This document shows, piece after piece, positions 1-10,408 of a stretch of 64,000 bases of DNA. Under the pieces are notes generated by a model, which was given only the letters and a program-made list of their open reading frames with translations, made no database searches and was not told the origin of the DNA. The DNA is from Filobasidium wieringae (Eukaryota; Basidiomycota; Tremellomycetes; Filobasidiales; Filobasidiaceae), in NCBI GenBank assembly GCA_001600055.1, contig BCIV01000005.1:950228-1014227 (forward strand). Reading direction: 5' to 3'. Made by a program: the position numbers and the translations under genes. Every line of letters starts with the position of its first letter. Within the stretch, counting starts at the first letter, position 1.

Positions 1-1627
1 AGAGTGTAGAGAGTTCGATGTCCAGGAAATTGATGGCGCCGTCACGACGTTCCAATGGTGACGTAAATGCCGTGATGGCTGAAACGTTGTAACAAAATGT
101 TTACACATGCAATAATACGGCTCGCGTTCTGTTCATCGATAGCACGTCAGGAGCCCAAGGCAGTAAGAACGATGAGATAGCTTCACATAAGTATATAGCA
201 CTAAATCAGGGAGAACAAGAGTTGACACGAGAGCGCCTGAGACGTTTCAGGACGCTACCGGATGCATTTATCGCTAGTCTCGGGAGCAAACTACAAAGCT
301 TCTTAAGACAACTTGACAGGGACGCTTTGAACATGTCTTCGAATAGTACTTACTCCTATGTTCCTCTCGGTGACGAACATAGAAGCTCCGTCCCGTCCTC
401 TTGGAAGCACGCATGTTCTTGCTCGATGATCGTCCGACCCTTTCCATGACATTCAGAAAGAGCGTGACATCACGGTGCAGACCGTGCAGGACTCCGGTAT
501 CCTGTGCGGTATTATATGCTGCAGTGCATTCGGCGCCAGATTTTGATCGGATCAGCGATGATTACCAAGACGTAAGTTTCATACACAAGCCGCATCATGC
601 CGTTGCTCACGTCTGCTAGTGAACCGAAAACCCGCTTGTCGTGCGATATAGCCTGGATAATACTCGCAGTTTCTGAGAGAGAGCAAAGCTCTGACATTGG
701 TGTGTTTCGGTATTGCAGGCGCCATCTACTTGTTGACAGCGGCGGTTTGCAGAAAGGCTGTACCGTGATGGATATCGCAATATCGGCCGATTGATATACT
801 CTAACGAGAGACATGCGAATGTTCTGCAAGGTATTCCTTTTACCGTTTGATGTCGCGGTTGTGTTTGCCTTCCATATAGTCCTGGAGAAAAGCTCTCGCT
901 TTTTCCGAAGAAACGGAATCGACGGGCCAATATCCCGCGCGGAATTGATACCAGCTCCGGCCTTGTCAAGACAACGTTGTGCACTAGAGCCTGATACCGG
1001 GAAGTCGAGTGGGATGGGAGGTATGACCTGATTTTCACAACAAGGAGTATTGCTACATCCTCAGCACCTCCTAGTCCACCAGTACTTGTCTCTGGCTCGT
1101 AAAAGGCCGAATCTGATCTCTTTGTGCCTTGGGGTAGAGAATTACCACCTCAGATATGGACTGAACACAGTCGTCCACCAGTGCGATCTTCAGATCCATG
1201 TCGAACGCCGGGGGACGCCGGCTTATCTGAATAGTGGTCCGAATACTGGCTGATTTCCCGCACGACTAGATTTCCAGCCATTCTACATCCACTCGGCTCT
1301 ACGGAACGTGCCAAAATCCGTATTCTGAAGGATCGATCTTCAAGACCGGCGCGCCTTCTCTTCTGGTGTAAGGGGAAGACTAGACCCGAATAGGGATGTT
1401 CTCGAGATGAAACTCACGCTACCTCTTCGTCATCGAGACAGAGTTTAAGAAACCCTCGTCCCGGCAACTGATCATGCGGGAACAGTAAAAACTGTCTTAT
1501 GCTGGCGAGATGGAAAACGAGACAGAATTTTCATGTTCCCAAGATACGCGCACCCGTTCCTTGAACCTATTGCTGTTCTACGATTGGTAGCAGCACAGCT
1601 CTCATGCGGGGTCTACGATGTGGTTAT
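1..1627. other. No supported gene
   Basis: Only short overlapping open frames on both strands, without a recognisable domain, a consistent splice structure or a plausible start. It may be decayed accessory DNA continuing from the hypothetical fragment at 1628-2335. I see no tRNA, hairpin array or long repeat. Confidence 0.5.
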
Positions 1628-2335
1628 TCAACCAGTGCCAGTCTTTATCTCTTCATTGGAGCTGCACTCCTTTCCTCTTCCAGACCTGAACGTGTTCGTG
1701 AATCCAAACAACGTGCGTGAAGTGGTTTTAGGCTTGAGTGCGAGGATTGTCGGTTTGACCTTCATCTCTGCAGGTGTCATATCAAGAGCAATCTTAACAG
1801 CGATGTCGATTTCACCTTTTTGAACAGAGACTTGTGATCTCTTGCAGAACAAGAAGAGCGCACAGAATGTTGAGTAATCTGGAAGGACGAGTGCGAGATC
1901 AGCATCATGAACCGAGTTTTTGATTGAGGGGTCCGGCGGAACACAGATAGGGTTTATCTCGTTGGGAATTTCTCGTTCTTGACACGTCTGAAAATGTCCC
2001 TGCAACTTGGACGGAGCCTTCGCGTCGCGAACGGGATATTGTTTATTGTCGTAGGCGATAGCGATGCGATTCCATTCAGGGAGGTCTTCAACCTCGTCCT
2101 CCGAGAGCGTCTCCGTCTCCTCCTTGAGAGCTTTCTGGAGCACCTCGATACCTTATGCGTAGTGACCATTTGGAATACTTTCGTGATAAAGCAGATCATC
2201 TTAATGGGTAACCGCTGACTTACTTCACAGCGACGGCGCTCGTCTGGTGGAGTTGGTTTTCCTGGTGACTGGACTAGCCTTGGAGCAGGAGGTGTTCTCA
2301 GGATGATGGACCTTCGACAAACGTATTGGCATCAA
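1628..2335 (-). CDS. Hypothetical protein fragment
   Basis: Two blocks on the minus strand read as protein. The upstream block (about 2335-2224, Pro/Arg-rich, ending RRRCE) can be spliced through a GTAAGT donor at 2223 and an AAG acceptor at 2152 to a block from 2151 to the stop at 1628. The second block is about 170 residues with a clean acidic start (KEETETLSEDEVEDLPEW) and a hydrophobic centre (ADLALVLPDYSTFCALFLF). No ATG is visible in frame, so the 5' end is unresolved and the gene may be broken. I do not recognise a family. It could also be a chance open frame in degenerate DNA. Confidence 0.3.
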
Positions 2336-2518
2336 AGTAAACGTCAGGAGCCTCGGATGCTGCAGGCATAGCGTATGATCTCGACGCATGAAGAGGGGTC
2401 TCCTCCTATTCGTGAGGCGCGGTCGACATCGTCATGCTATCATACTGATCAACTAAATCATACAATCAAGAAAAAATAACTCAATAGGTCCACATCAAGA
2501 TAGTTCTATTCTTCGGAT

Positions 2519-2898
2519 CTATTCTTCCGAGCTCTCCAGTTCATCAATTCTAGGAGGAAGGATCAGATTCGTAAGACACAGGTTGAAGATAACAGATAAC
2601 ATAGCGTACTCATCAAGGTGAGGCGCCCTGAGTAGCTCCATCTGCTCCTCTTCGGGATCTTCGATGTCAGAGGAATCCCTACATTTAGAGGGAGTTAGTG
2701 GCAGTCCGGAGGAAGATAAGACTTGACTTACATAGGCTCCTCCTCAGGTTCAAGATCAAGGTCTAATCCGATACCCCTATTCTCTATCCCCGTATCCTCA
2801 TCAGAGTCATCTAACTCATACTCTTCTTCCTGAGAGACCGGCAAAGGGATATCTTGATTAGGGGGCGTGGGTTTCTGGCGTCCTTCTCCTTCCGTACT
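2519..2898 (-). pseudogene. In-frame coding-like continuation of family gene A
   Basis: Immediately after the TAG of gene A the same frame reads on (STEGEGRQKPTPPNQD...), is strongly acidic (EEEYELDDSDEDTG), then meets a good intron (GTAAGTC donor, AATGTAG acceptor, about 2730-2680). It resumes as DSSDIEDPEEEQMELL and ends at TAG 2519-2521. A clean intron and acidic composition argue that this was, or still is, the 3' end of gene A. Either gene A carries a nonsense mutation or its stop is bypassed. A 28-nt GT...AG segment spanning the stop is too short and not a multiple of three, so splicing does not explain it. Confidence 0.4.
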
Positions 2899-3771
2899 CT
2901 ACCCCTTCGACGATTCCGCTTCCATCTGGCGAGCTTGAACTAACCCTTCCTCCTCCGCTTCCATCTGCCGAGCTTGACCTAACCCTTCCTCCTCCGCTTC
3001 CGTCTGCCGAGCTTGAGCTAATCCTTCCGCTTCCACTTCCATCTGTTGAGCTTGAACTACCGCTTCCTCTTCGATCTGCATATGTTGGACTTCAATCAAA
3101 TCTTCCTGAGTATTCTGAGTTCGCGCTAGGAATCCATCCGTAACGAGCTGAAGTCCCCTTCGAGCGGTCACTCGAGATTTCTGGGTAAGGATGGGGATTG
3201 AAGTCCAAGAAGGACTTTCAGAAAGGATGTATGGCTCCAGATCCTCGCCTTGGATTTCAGTGACTTCGGAATGAAGGCTGTAGTAGAGCGTTTCAAGGTC
3301 AGAAGGAAGCGTTCCTAGATCCAGTCCAGTACCGCAGGGCAGACTGATGACTTGACTACGCTCTGCTCTCCTGACACGCTCGATCGCCGCCGAAAGATAG
3401 TGTTGACCAGAGCGCGGGACGAGTATGGGAAGCCCGATGGTCTTCAGTACAGCTTTGATGACGACTGGATCGAAGTGGAAGGGGCCTTTGATCCCTTCGA
3501 CGAAGGTCTGCTTGAAGATGTGTCCCATTCCTTGCCTATGGCAAAAACGTCTGGCGATGTTGTTCGACTTAGCACGGGTGAGATCAAGGTGAGTAAGAGT
3601 TTGAGAAGCAAGATTGAGGCGCTTGAATAAGGGACTTGAGGCTAGTTGCGAAAGAACGGAGTCTTTATATGTTTTGGCTGACTGCAAGAGGGTTTGAATT
3701 GATCGCCCACGGACCGTCCTCGTACGCTTCTGGCGTCCATGATTTCCTCTACCTGACTTCGTAGGAGCCAT
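2899..3771 (-). CDS. Repeat-linked family protein A (unknown function)
   Basis: A 290-residue protein from ATG (MAPTKSGRG) to TAG, in one exon. Residues 1-30 are very basic. Residues about 75-215 form the domain shared with the genes at 16601-17681, 20137-21099 and 57409-58075: an FHFD motif, then an A-x-LKTI helix, a variable loop and LETLYYSLHSEVTEIQ. Next comes the VTARRGLQLVTDGF motif, also seen in family member B. The C-terminus is four copies of a 13-residue acidic/Gln repeat (QARQMEAEEEG type) encoded by a 39-bp DNA repeat. The upstream repeat element lies about 195 bp before the ATG in the same orientation. After the TAG the same frame stays open and protein-like to 2519 (separate entry), so this stop may be premature. 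No known family recognised; a basic N-terminus suggests nucleic-acid or nuclear association, which is inference only. Confidence 0.6.
   Translation of the reverse strand: MAPTKSGRGNHGRQKRTRTVRGRSIQTLLQSAKTYKDSVLSQLASSPLFKRLNLASQTLTHLDLTRAKSNNIARRFCHRQGMGHIFKQTFVEGIKGPFHFDPVVIKAVLKTIGLPILVPRSGQHYLSAAIERVRRAERSQVISLPCGTGLDLGTLPSDLETLYYSLHSEVTEIQGEDLEPYILSESPSWTSIPILTQKSRVTARRGLQLVTDGFLARTQNTQEDLIEVQHMQIEEEAVVQAQQMEVEAEGLAQARQTEAEEEGLGQARQMEAEEEGLVQARQMEAESSKG
2919..3029. repeat. 39-bp tandem repeat inside gene A
   Basis: Units of 39 bp start at 2919 and 2958; the third (from 2997) is shortened to 33 bp, and a diverged fourth follows. On the minus strand they encode the QARQMEAEEEG-type repeats at the C-terminus of gene A. 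Length-variable coding minisatellite. Confidence 0.8.
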
Positions 3772-3965
3772 CTTGATTGGTGGCGGAAGGTGGCCACCAA
3801 AGTAGGAGCGTTGAGGTTTGTAGAACGAGGTCTACCAAATCAATCTGAATCTATACAAACTTCGTTGATGGGTCGAGTTCTTGGCTGCGAATCGAAGGGT
3901 CCTTTGGGCCAAAAGGAATCTATGTAAGCAGGCCAATCTCGGTCCCGGTCGATACGTGACGTAAG

Positions 3966-4020
3966 GTAGTGTGCCCCAAACTGCAATAGACGCGCCGTTT
4001 GTTACTACAAAACGCGGTTG
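3966..4020 (-). repeat. Family-linked upstream element, copy A
   Basis: Read on the minus strand it starts CAACCGCGTTTTG, contains the core TAGTAACAAACGGCGCGT and ends near TTTGGGGCACA. The core is identical to copies at 15961, 19038 and 57139. It lies about 195 bp upstream of family gene A and points toward it. It could be a promoter element or the terminus of a mobile unit. Confidence 0.85.
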
Positions 4021-4055
4021 TAATCGGTGTATGACAGCGGCAGGCTCAGGGATAA

Positions 4056-4175
4056 ACCAGATAACTTGTGGTCCCCTGTGGCTAGCTGCGAGTAGGCCTA
4101 GAGGACAAACCAGATAACTTGTGGTCCCTTGGTGGCCCCAAACACCTAACCTACGGACCAGATAACTTGTGGTTC
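4056..4175. repeat. Three direct copies of ACCAGATAACTTGTGGT
   Basis: The 17-mer occurs at 4056, 4109 and 4157 (spacings 53 and 48 bp), each followed by CC or TC. Each copy is internally palindromic (ACCA, 9 nt, TGGT), and flanking bases extend this (GGACCA...TGGTCC in part). The copies are upstream of gene A beyond the family element and upstream of CSN3. Looks like a repeated protein-binding site or a small repeat relic. Confidence 0.7.
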
Positions 4176-4776
4176 GTAGGGGGGGTTGTTTTTTTGCTAA
4201 CCTGCTGGCTTGATCGATAAATTATCGAGTTGTCGGTCTCACGCGTATCGACCTACCCAACAACACATAGCTCGGCGGGAAGACAATCGGCGCTGACCCA
4301 TCCTTTGCACCGGATCTCGTGATATGTTGTGGATTCTCTACCCAAACGACATAGACCTCGAGAGGTTTGTTTGAATATCAATAGAAACCTTGACACGATC
4401 TGTGCACGTTTCGAAGTGACGACAAGGAATTGAGCGGTTTAAAGGATGACGAGCAAGCCTTGATTTCTGTTGGGTTCGTTCATCACTTTTGGCTTTTTTC
4501 ATGTCCTTTAGGCATCGTTTTCGACGTCTTTGACCAGTAGGGAAGGGGTCTCTCACTCGATCAGAAGACGTTATGTTCGTGACTACGTCCCACTACATGA
4601 AACACGAAACTTGAAACACTCGTTGTAAATGCCGAATGATTGGATAACGCATAGGAAAATGCATTAAGATGACGAAGCTTGGGCCTTAGGTTAGCCCAAA
4701 CGATCTCAACCTTCCGCATCTTCCTTCCATCGTATCTCCATCCAGGATACTTCGCCGTCTATACTTATCAGCAACC
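4176..4776. promoter_or_regulatory. Intergenic, likely CSN3 promoter
   Basis: No credible gene. Pyrimidine-rich stretches (CTTCCGCATCTTCCTTCC) precede the CSN3 ATG, as is common for 5' leaders in these fungi. No clear TATA box. Confidence 0.4.
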
Positions 4777-7212
4777 ATGTCGACCCATTCCTACCTCCAT
4801 CCACTTCCCGTCCTCCCAAAAAAGGACACGCCCACAAGCCTAACGAACCTGGTCACGTTCGTCAGAACTACCTATGCTCAGTCCAATCATCCGCTCAAAT
4901 ATAACACCTGGTTGAAAAAACCTCTGGAGAAGATCTTACCTCTTCAACAACGAGATTCCAAGGAGCCGAAACAACCAGCTTCCAATGAAAATGCTACGAC
5001 CGGTCTAGTGGGCGTGGAAGAGGAAGAACCTGTCCACTCGATCGAACAGAATCAGAACCAGGGAGAGAAATCCGGGCCCGCTGTGACTCAGAATTCGCCA
5101 TCGCAAGCTCCTGCTTTACAAATCACTGCGTTGGAGCGGGAGATCTTGCAGAAGGAACTTTCCGGATCTGAACCTCCTCTGTCCGATCGAGCTGCTCTGG
5201 TATTGCATATTGTGTGAGTCCCGATGGGACCGACTATTACGGTCTTTCACTCCGCTGATATCCGTTTAATGTTCCTTATAGTGCTCGTCATTTCCTTACT
5301 GCCAACAATTCCGTTCAGCAAAACCCGCAATCCCTCTATGCACTGGTCGAAAGAATAATGACTCAATCTCCTGCAGGTTTGTTAGGGAACCTCGATGTCG
5401 CTCGTAAGTCTCTTCCGCTGAAGTAGAAGGATGCCAGTGGAACGAATAATTGATGATGGCGTTGAATATACCAGTATCGATCGTTGCAAAGGGTCTGATT
5501 AGCTTAGGAAAGATACATCATACCGTAAGCCGTCTCTGTCAACCGGATCCCGTAGCATTCCACTGACGTTTATTGTATCTTTACGTTCCATATGATCTTG
5601 ACACCAATCTATACCTCGGACCATTCATCCCGATCGGATGAAACCAGTACGATCGTTCCCTCCCCTTAATCCTCTCCATGCTCAATCAAGTACAACGTCG
5701 ATCACCGAAGAGCCTCAGTGCTATCCACCCTGTATTTTTGGAGGTAATTCACTTTTCCTCTTCAACCGAAACGCAGTGGGATAATATGTTCTGAACCTGA
5801 TCCCACTGCATCTTTACGCCCTCGGGTAGATCTGTATGATACAGAACGACGCAGTTACAGCAAAACCCATAATAGATATCGAAATCGAGGACCTCTCTTT
5901 TGTACGTCCCCTCCCACCTGTCATCGCTCTTCGGACAATTGACCCATTTCCGATTGGTCCTGTATCGTAATCTATACAGTTCAAGATAACGACGATGGAT
6001 TTCTTAATGTACCACTACCATGCCGGGTTGCTCTATATCGAGTTGGGAGATTGGGAAATGGCTAGGGAGATGTTGGAGATGGTCAGTTTGCTAGTCAATC
6101 ATTCCTTGTCCAATTGATGGGGTTGGCATAAAGGAAAATGGAAGAAAGCAAAGGGAACTGATCTCTGGTTGTTTGGGTTTCGGGGGATAGACGGTCACTG
6201 CTCCAATTGAATCGGGGAACCCTTGTCAATTGGCTGCGCATAAGAAGCTGAGCATGGTCAACCTCATCGTCGATGGCAAAGTGAGTCTAGCCTTTCTCTG
6301 CCCATTGTCCACCAGTCAATCAGAATGAGCTGATCGTCCGTTTCATCTAGGCATTCATATATCCCAAATATATCAGCTCCTCAGTAGGGAAGATGATAAG
6401 GGAGGGTTCACAGCTGTATGACGGACTGGTAGCGGCTTTTGAACAGAGGGATGCGGGGGCGGCGTGGACTGCGAAGGTGGACGACTTTGCGAAGGTAAGT
6501 GATCATAGGACTTTGGATTCTTCGGGTTTCTGAGCCACATGCGATTTCGATATTCTAGGAGGGCAACGAGATATTACTGGGTCAAGTACAGAAGGCCTTC
6601 CTAGAGAGACAGATCTTGGATATGACTCGGATCTATTCCCGTATCTTCGTCAAGGATGTCAGGGAACGGCTTTACGCGAGGGATGGGAAGGGACGGATTA
6701 CGGATGAAGAGGTCGAGGGGATCGTGGTTGATCTGGTCGGTACTACTTTCCATGGCTAAATTCATGCTGGAAGAAGTGGGGTGCTGATGTTTGAATGGTC
6801 GACAGGTTTCAAGAGGAAAGCTTTTCGCGAAAATCGGGACGGACACGGCTATCTCCCCCTTACCATACATCTCGTTCAACCCTGACCCGGAGGAATATAA
6901 CACGAAAGCTACCGTCTCTACGCTGGACGACTTGATCAAGAAGGGTAGAGATTTGGGAGCTAGTATTGCGCAGCGGGATAGGAACATGGGCTTGCAGGAT
7001 GAGTGGGTCAATCGGGTTAGTCATCTCGTTTTTTGTCGATCACGCGGAAAAATAAGCTGATTGTGCTGGGTCGCGAAACGTCGGCGGTGGGTGATTAGGT
7101 CGTCAAGAGAGAGCCGACTGCGGCTGCTGATGCGATGGGAGTCGATCCGTTGGGAATGAAGGTGGTCGGGGTCAAGGGGGTAGGAGCAAATTGGGCCGAT
7201 ATGGGTTATTGA
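4777..7212 (+). CDS. CSN3: COP9 signalosome subunit 3
   Basis: Eleven exons (4777-5213, 5282-5403, 5475-5524, 5648-5743, 5830-5901, 5980-6081, 6191-6280, 6351-6494, 6559-6735, 6806-7015, 7099-7212) give 1614 nt, 537 residues. CSN3 is a PCI-domain scaffold subunit of the COP9 signalosome, the complex that removes Nedd8 from cullins. The match to animal CSN3 is collinear: a YHYHAGLLYIELGDW helix, a TVTAPIESGNPCQLAAHKK segment, an IYPKYISSSVGK segment, a C-terminal PCI region ending in VSRGKLFAKI, and the SFNPDPEEYN motif (family: SFxDNPEKYN). Residues 55-115 are a low-complexity insertion. The donor of exon 9 (GTCGGT) is weak but gives the best conserved frame. Confidence 0.9.
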
Positions 7213-7635
7213 GCTGGTTCTTGATGGGCGCTCGAATTCAGGCCTTTTCCGTTCTCATACCCTTTACGAACCCACACGACCTCGATCTTTGCCTGAATCC
7301 TTTCCCCGACTTATGTGGGCTCCTATGTATCGCCCGCTCCTATGTATCGCCCGAAGATTTGATATGGTTGTATACTCTCAACTCTCAGCTTTGAATTGCT
7401 GCCCAATCATCCATCCAAGATGCGCTTACCGACAGCTATACGGTACTCTCGATATCGCGCTCCAACGATATGCGCAGCCGATCCCGGACATGTCCGTGAA
7501 CGTGATGTAAGATGATGCGATCGACTTTTGTTGCTTATAACCCCTAACATCTCCCTTCCTGCAATCAGCGATCCCCTCTTCACTCCCTCTTCTCTCTGAC
7601 ATACAAATCCAACCAACGACACCCAAACAACTATC
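7213..7635. other. Intergenic between CSN3 and membrane protein gene
   Basis: Short open frames only. The last 100 bp before the ATG at 7636 are C/T-rich and likely the 5' leader of the next gene. I see nothing else. Confidence 0.4.
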
Positions 7636-9688
7636 ATGGTCGTTCTCGGAGAAGACGGGAAGAAAGGCGATCAGCCTAGCCAAGTCAATCGACCCATCCG
7701 TACCGACTCCGCATACGAGACCGCTTCCCACCTGACCTCCATTGACCCCTATGTAATCCGCAACGACTCCCCGGTTCCTCAATCGAGTTCAAGGGAGCTT
7801 GAAGGATCGGACGAAAGATCTCCACTTCTCCCTCCTGCTTATACCGATGATAGAACCCAGACGGGGAATGGGGGTAGACAATCCCCGCCCATCTCGGGCA
7901 CCGCAAAACCTCCTTCTCGTAGGGTTTGTGGACCTCTACCTTCTTGGCTCAGATTTACCACGCATACCTTGTTCAAATTGGTGGTCGGAATGATATTGTT
8001 AATTGTGGTGGGGATCATTGCTATCCCCAAGATCATCCAGCATGGAAGGGAGACCGGGACATGGCCTGAACAACCGGGCCAACCTAACAACCCGAACACA
8101 CCTGATGAACCGGATAACTCTGGCGGTGGAGGTGGAGGAAATGGTGGGATTCCATGGGACAATAACGGCCGTGCCGTTTCCTGGAACTCTTCATGGGTTA
8201 GTAAAGTGATCTCACTTTCCGTTCTGTTAGAGAATTCCGTTAACCACGATTTGATTGCTTGCTTTTCCCCTAGGGAGCTAAAGTCACTTTTGATAAACTA
8301 GAGTCGCATCCTTTCAAATGCGACGGTTTCACCCTTCCTGAACCGATCAGTGAAAACGGCTACAAACGCCTTTCCAGTACTTCCACCTACCGTCTCCCCC
8401 TCTCCGCTCAGACTTTGTTCTTTCATACGAAATCCGGCCCTATCGCTGGGAAGATCAACGTCCTTACCCGGAACGAGATTGGGAAGATTGAACAACAAGT
8501 TCCTGGATTAGATTTGGGAGAGGATAAGGAAGGAGAAGGGGTTGTGGTAGTTCAGGCGGTTTTCGGAATGGGAAGGGAGAGGGATTGGGAAGGGTTCCAC
8601 GTTTGTCAAGCTGGAGATGGGGTTGAATCTGCTGGGGTGTTCATCTTGGTGAGTCCCGTTCTCCATCGCTCGATGCCGAAACATGATGATTAGGTTTGCT
8701 GAGACGATTTCGGCTTTATTAGAACGAAGATCCTTGGAGGAAACCGACTCCGGGTTTCGAAATAGAATGGAACATCTACCTCGTCTTTCCCTCTTCTCAC
8801 GCTCATTCTCCTCTCTCCTTACATAACCTGGATCTCACGGGAATCAACATGCCCATTGAAGTTTATCCTCAGGCGGGGGAGACCACTCGGTTCGAGCAAG
8901 TAGGATTCGCGACTTCTAACGGGAAGATACACATTCCTTCCCTCTCCGCCAGAGAGTTGGACCTCCGATCTACCAACGCGGGGATTCTTGTGGATCGTGT
9001 TAGAGGAGGCTTGGCACAAGGCCTCATCGAAACCACCAACGGTGTGATCAGCTGTGCGGATTGTTGCCCTTCTGCAAGGGAAGAACGTCCCAAGTCTTGG
9101 AACTTGGTGACTTCTAACTCTGGAATCGCTGGGAACTTTTGTGCAAAGGATTTCATCAGGGTCAGGACCAGTACGGGAGCTGTCGCAGCGGACTTTGAGG
9201 CCCCTAGTGTGGACATTCAGACAACCAATGGGAAAGTTGTTGGCAAGTACAGAGGGATTAGGGAATGGTTGAGTGTGGGCAGTACGAATGGAATGATGGA
9301 TGTCGAAATCGGATTTTGGGACGATGCTCAGGACTCGCTTGTGCTCGCTGGGAAAGAGAAGATTCGACATATCCCCATAGTGATCGAAACAACTAACAGT
9401 CACGTCGACGTTACCCTGGAGAATCTACCTATCAATATCGAAGTGGATGCTCACGTCGAGACGACCAACGGTCAGATCAACTTTTACGGACACGAACATT
9501 TCCAGGGAGAATTCGAGGCGACGACTTCCAGCTTCAGCCATATTGCTCTCGAAAACTTGAACAAGGTCAGGCAATGGAGTGTGCGGTTTGCGAAGGGATA
9601 TGCGAGGGGGACGATCGGGGAGAAGGGAGGGGTCTGGGGCAAGATCAGTTTGGAGACGACTAATAGCAATATCAGGGGGGCTATTTAG
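7636..9688 (+). CDS. Single-pass membrane protein with adhesin-like (DUF4097/DUF7330-type) ectodomain
   Basis: Three exons (7636-8196, 8274-8648, 8723-9688), 1902 nt, 633 residues. Residues 1-110 are hydrophilic and carry the SPLLPPAY motif. One transmembrane helix follows (about 115-137, LVVGMILLIVVGIIAI), then a Pro/Asn/Gly linker (EQPGQPNNPNTPDEP, six glycines). Residues 300-633 contain many turns of a beta-repeat marked by TTNG or STNG (IETTNGVIS, IQTTNGKVV, VETTNGQIN, LETTNSNIR), the pattern of DUF4097-like putative adhesins with a beta-solenoid fold. The order suggests type II topology with the repeat domain outside the plasma membrane or in the secretory lumen. Role unknown; binding or cell-wall contact is inference. 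Two Cys at ADCC may form a disulphide. Confidence 0.8.
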
Positions 9689-10408
9689 CGCGCTCTATTG
9701 CGCTGAATTCACGTGTATGTGGACCTGCGTCTTTGTTGGAAAACGTTTGTATCAGTTTGTGAGATTGTGAACGATTTGTTCTTATGTGGTATAACTATGT
9801 CTGCACTAGCTGCACTACTGGAGTGATCGACCATTTACATCCGGTCAGACATCTGTCACGTGATCTGGAGGCTGGAAATACATCCGAAGATCGAACGATC
9901 GAGCTCCAAGGTTGTTATAAGCCGAAGCTCGACCTTCTCTTCGCCACATAATTCATCGATTCTCTACACCTCAGCATATTCATCATCTTTAGCATCGACA
10001 TACAGTCTCAAGCACAGACAACTTCATTCTCTACTACATCGCATCGGGTTCTCCTCATCAACTTGCCCCTGTACTTACACCGCCTGTATCTTCACGCTAT
10101 CTACGACATCGCCTCGTACTTTTGACGACCTTGGAATTCACGTTGCATCACGATACGGACACGCATTATTCTGCATAATTGACTTACACAAGGGACCACA
10201 GAACATCTCGACTAGTACGCGGCAATCAACAACGACCTTTGTCATTTCATCGAAACAATCGCCACTCACCAAAGTACAAAGGAAAACAACTGATCTTTAA
10301 TTCGATCGCCTACAAATCCTTAAGACAGCTCGCATCAATCGCTCACAACTCGGCTTCATATACTAGCATCAAACAAATTACATCAAGCTCGAAGACTTCC
10401 ACGACATC
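9689..10408. promoter_or_regulatory. Intergenic and long 5' leader of the NYN gene
   Basis: About 720 bp. The 500 bp before the ATG at 10409 are A/C-rich with runs of CTCATCA and TACATC and hold overlapping short frames. This resembles a long untranslated leader or a 5' UTR intron region rather than a gene. Confidence 0.35.

Noticed and set aside
1..2500. Telomere or subtelomeric end
   Set aside because: No TTAGGG-type repeats anywhere in the window; the gene-poor left edge is not evidence by itself.
4056..4175. CRISPR-like array
   Set aside because: Only three short repeats in a eukaryotic context with no Cas genes; treated as regulatory or simple repeats.
9860..10300. 146-codon frame before the NYN gene
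   Set aside because: Ser/Thr/His-rich, no domain, starts in the likely 5' leader, overlaps another weak frame.
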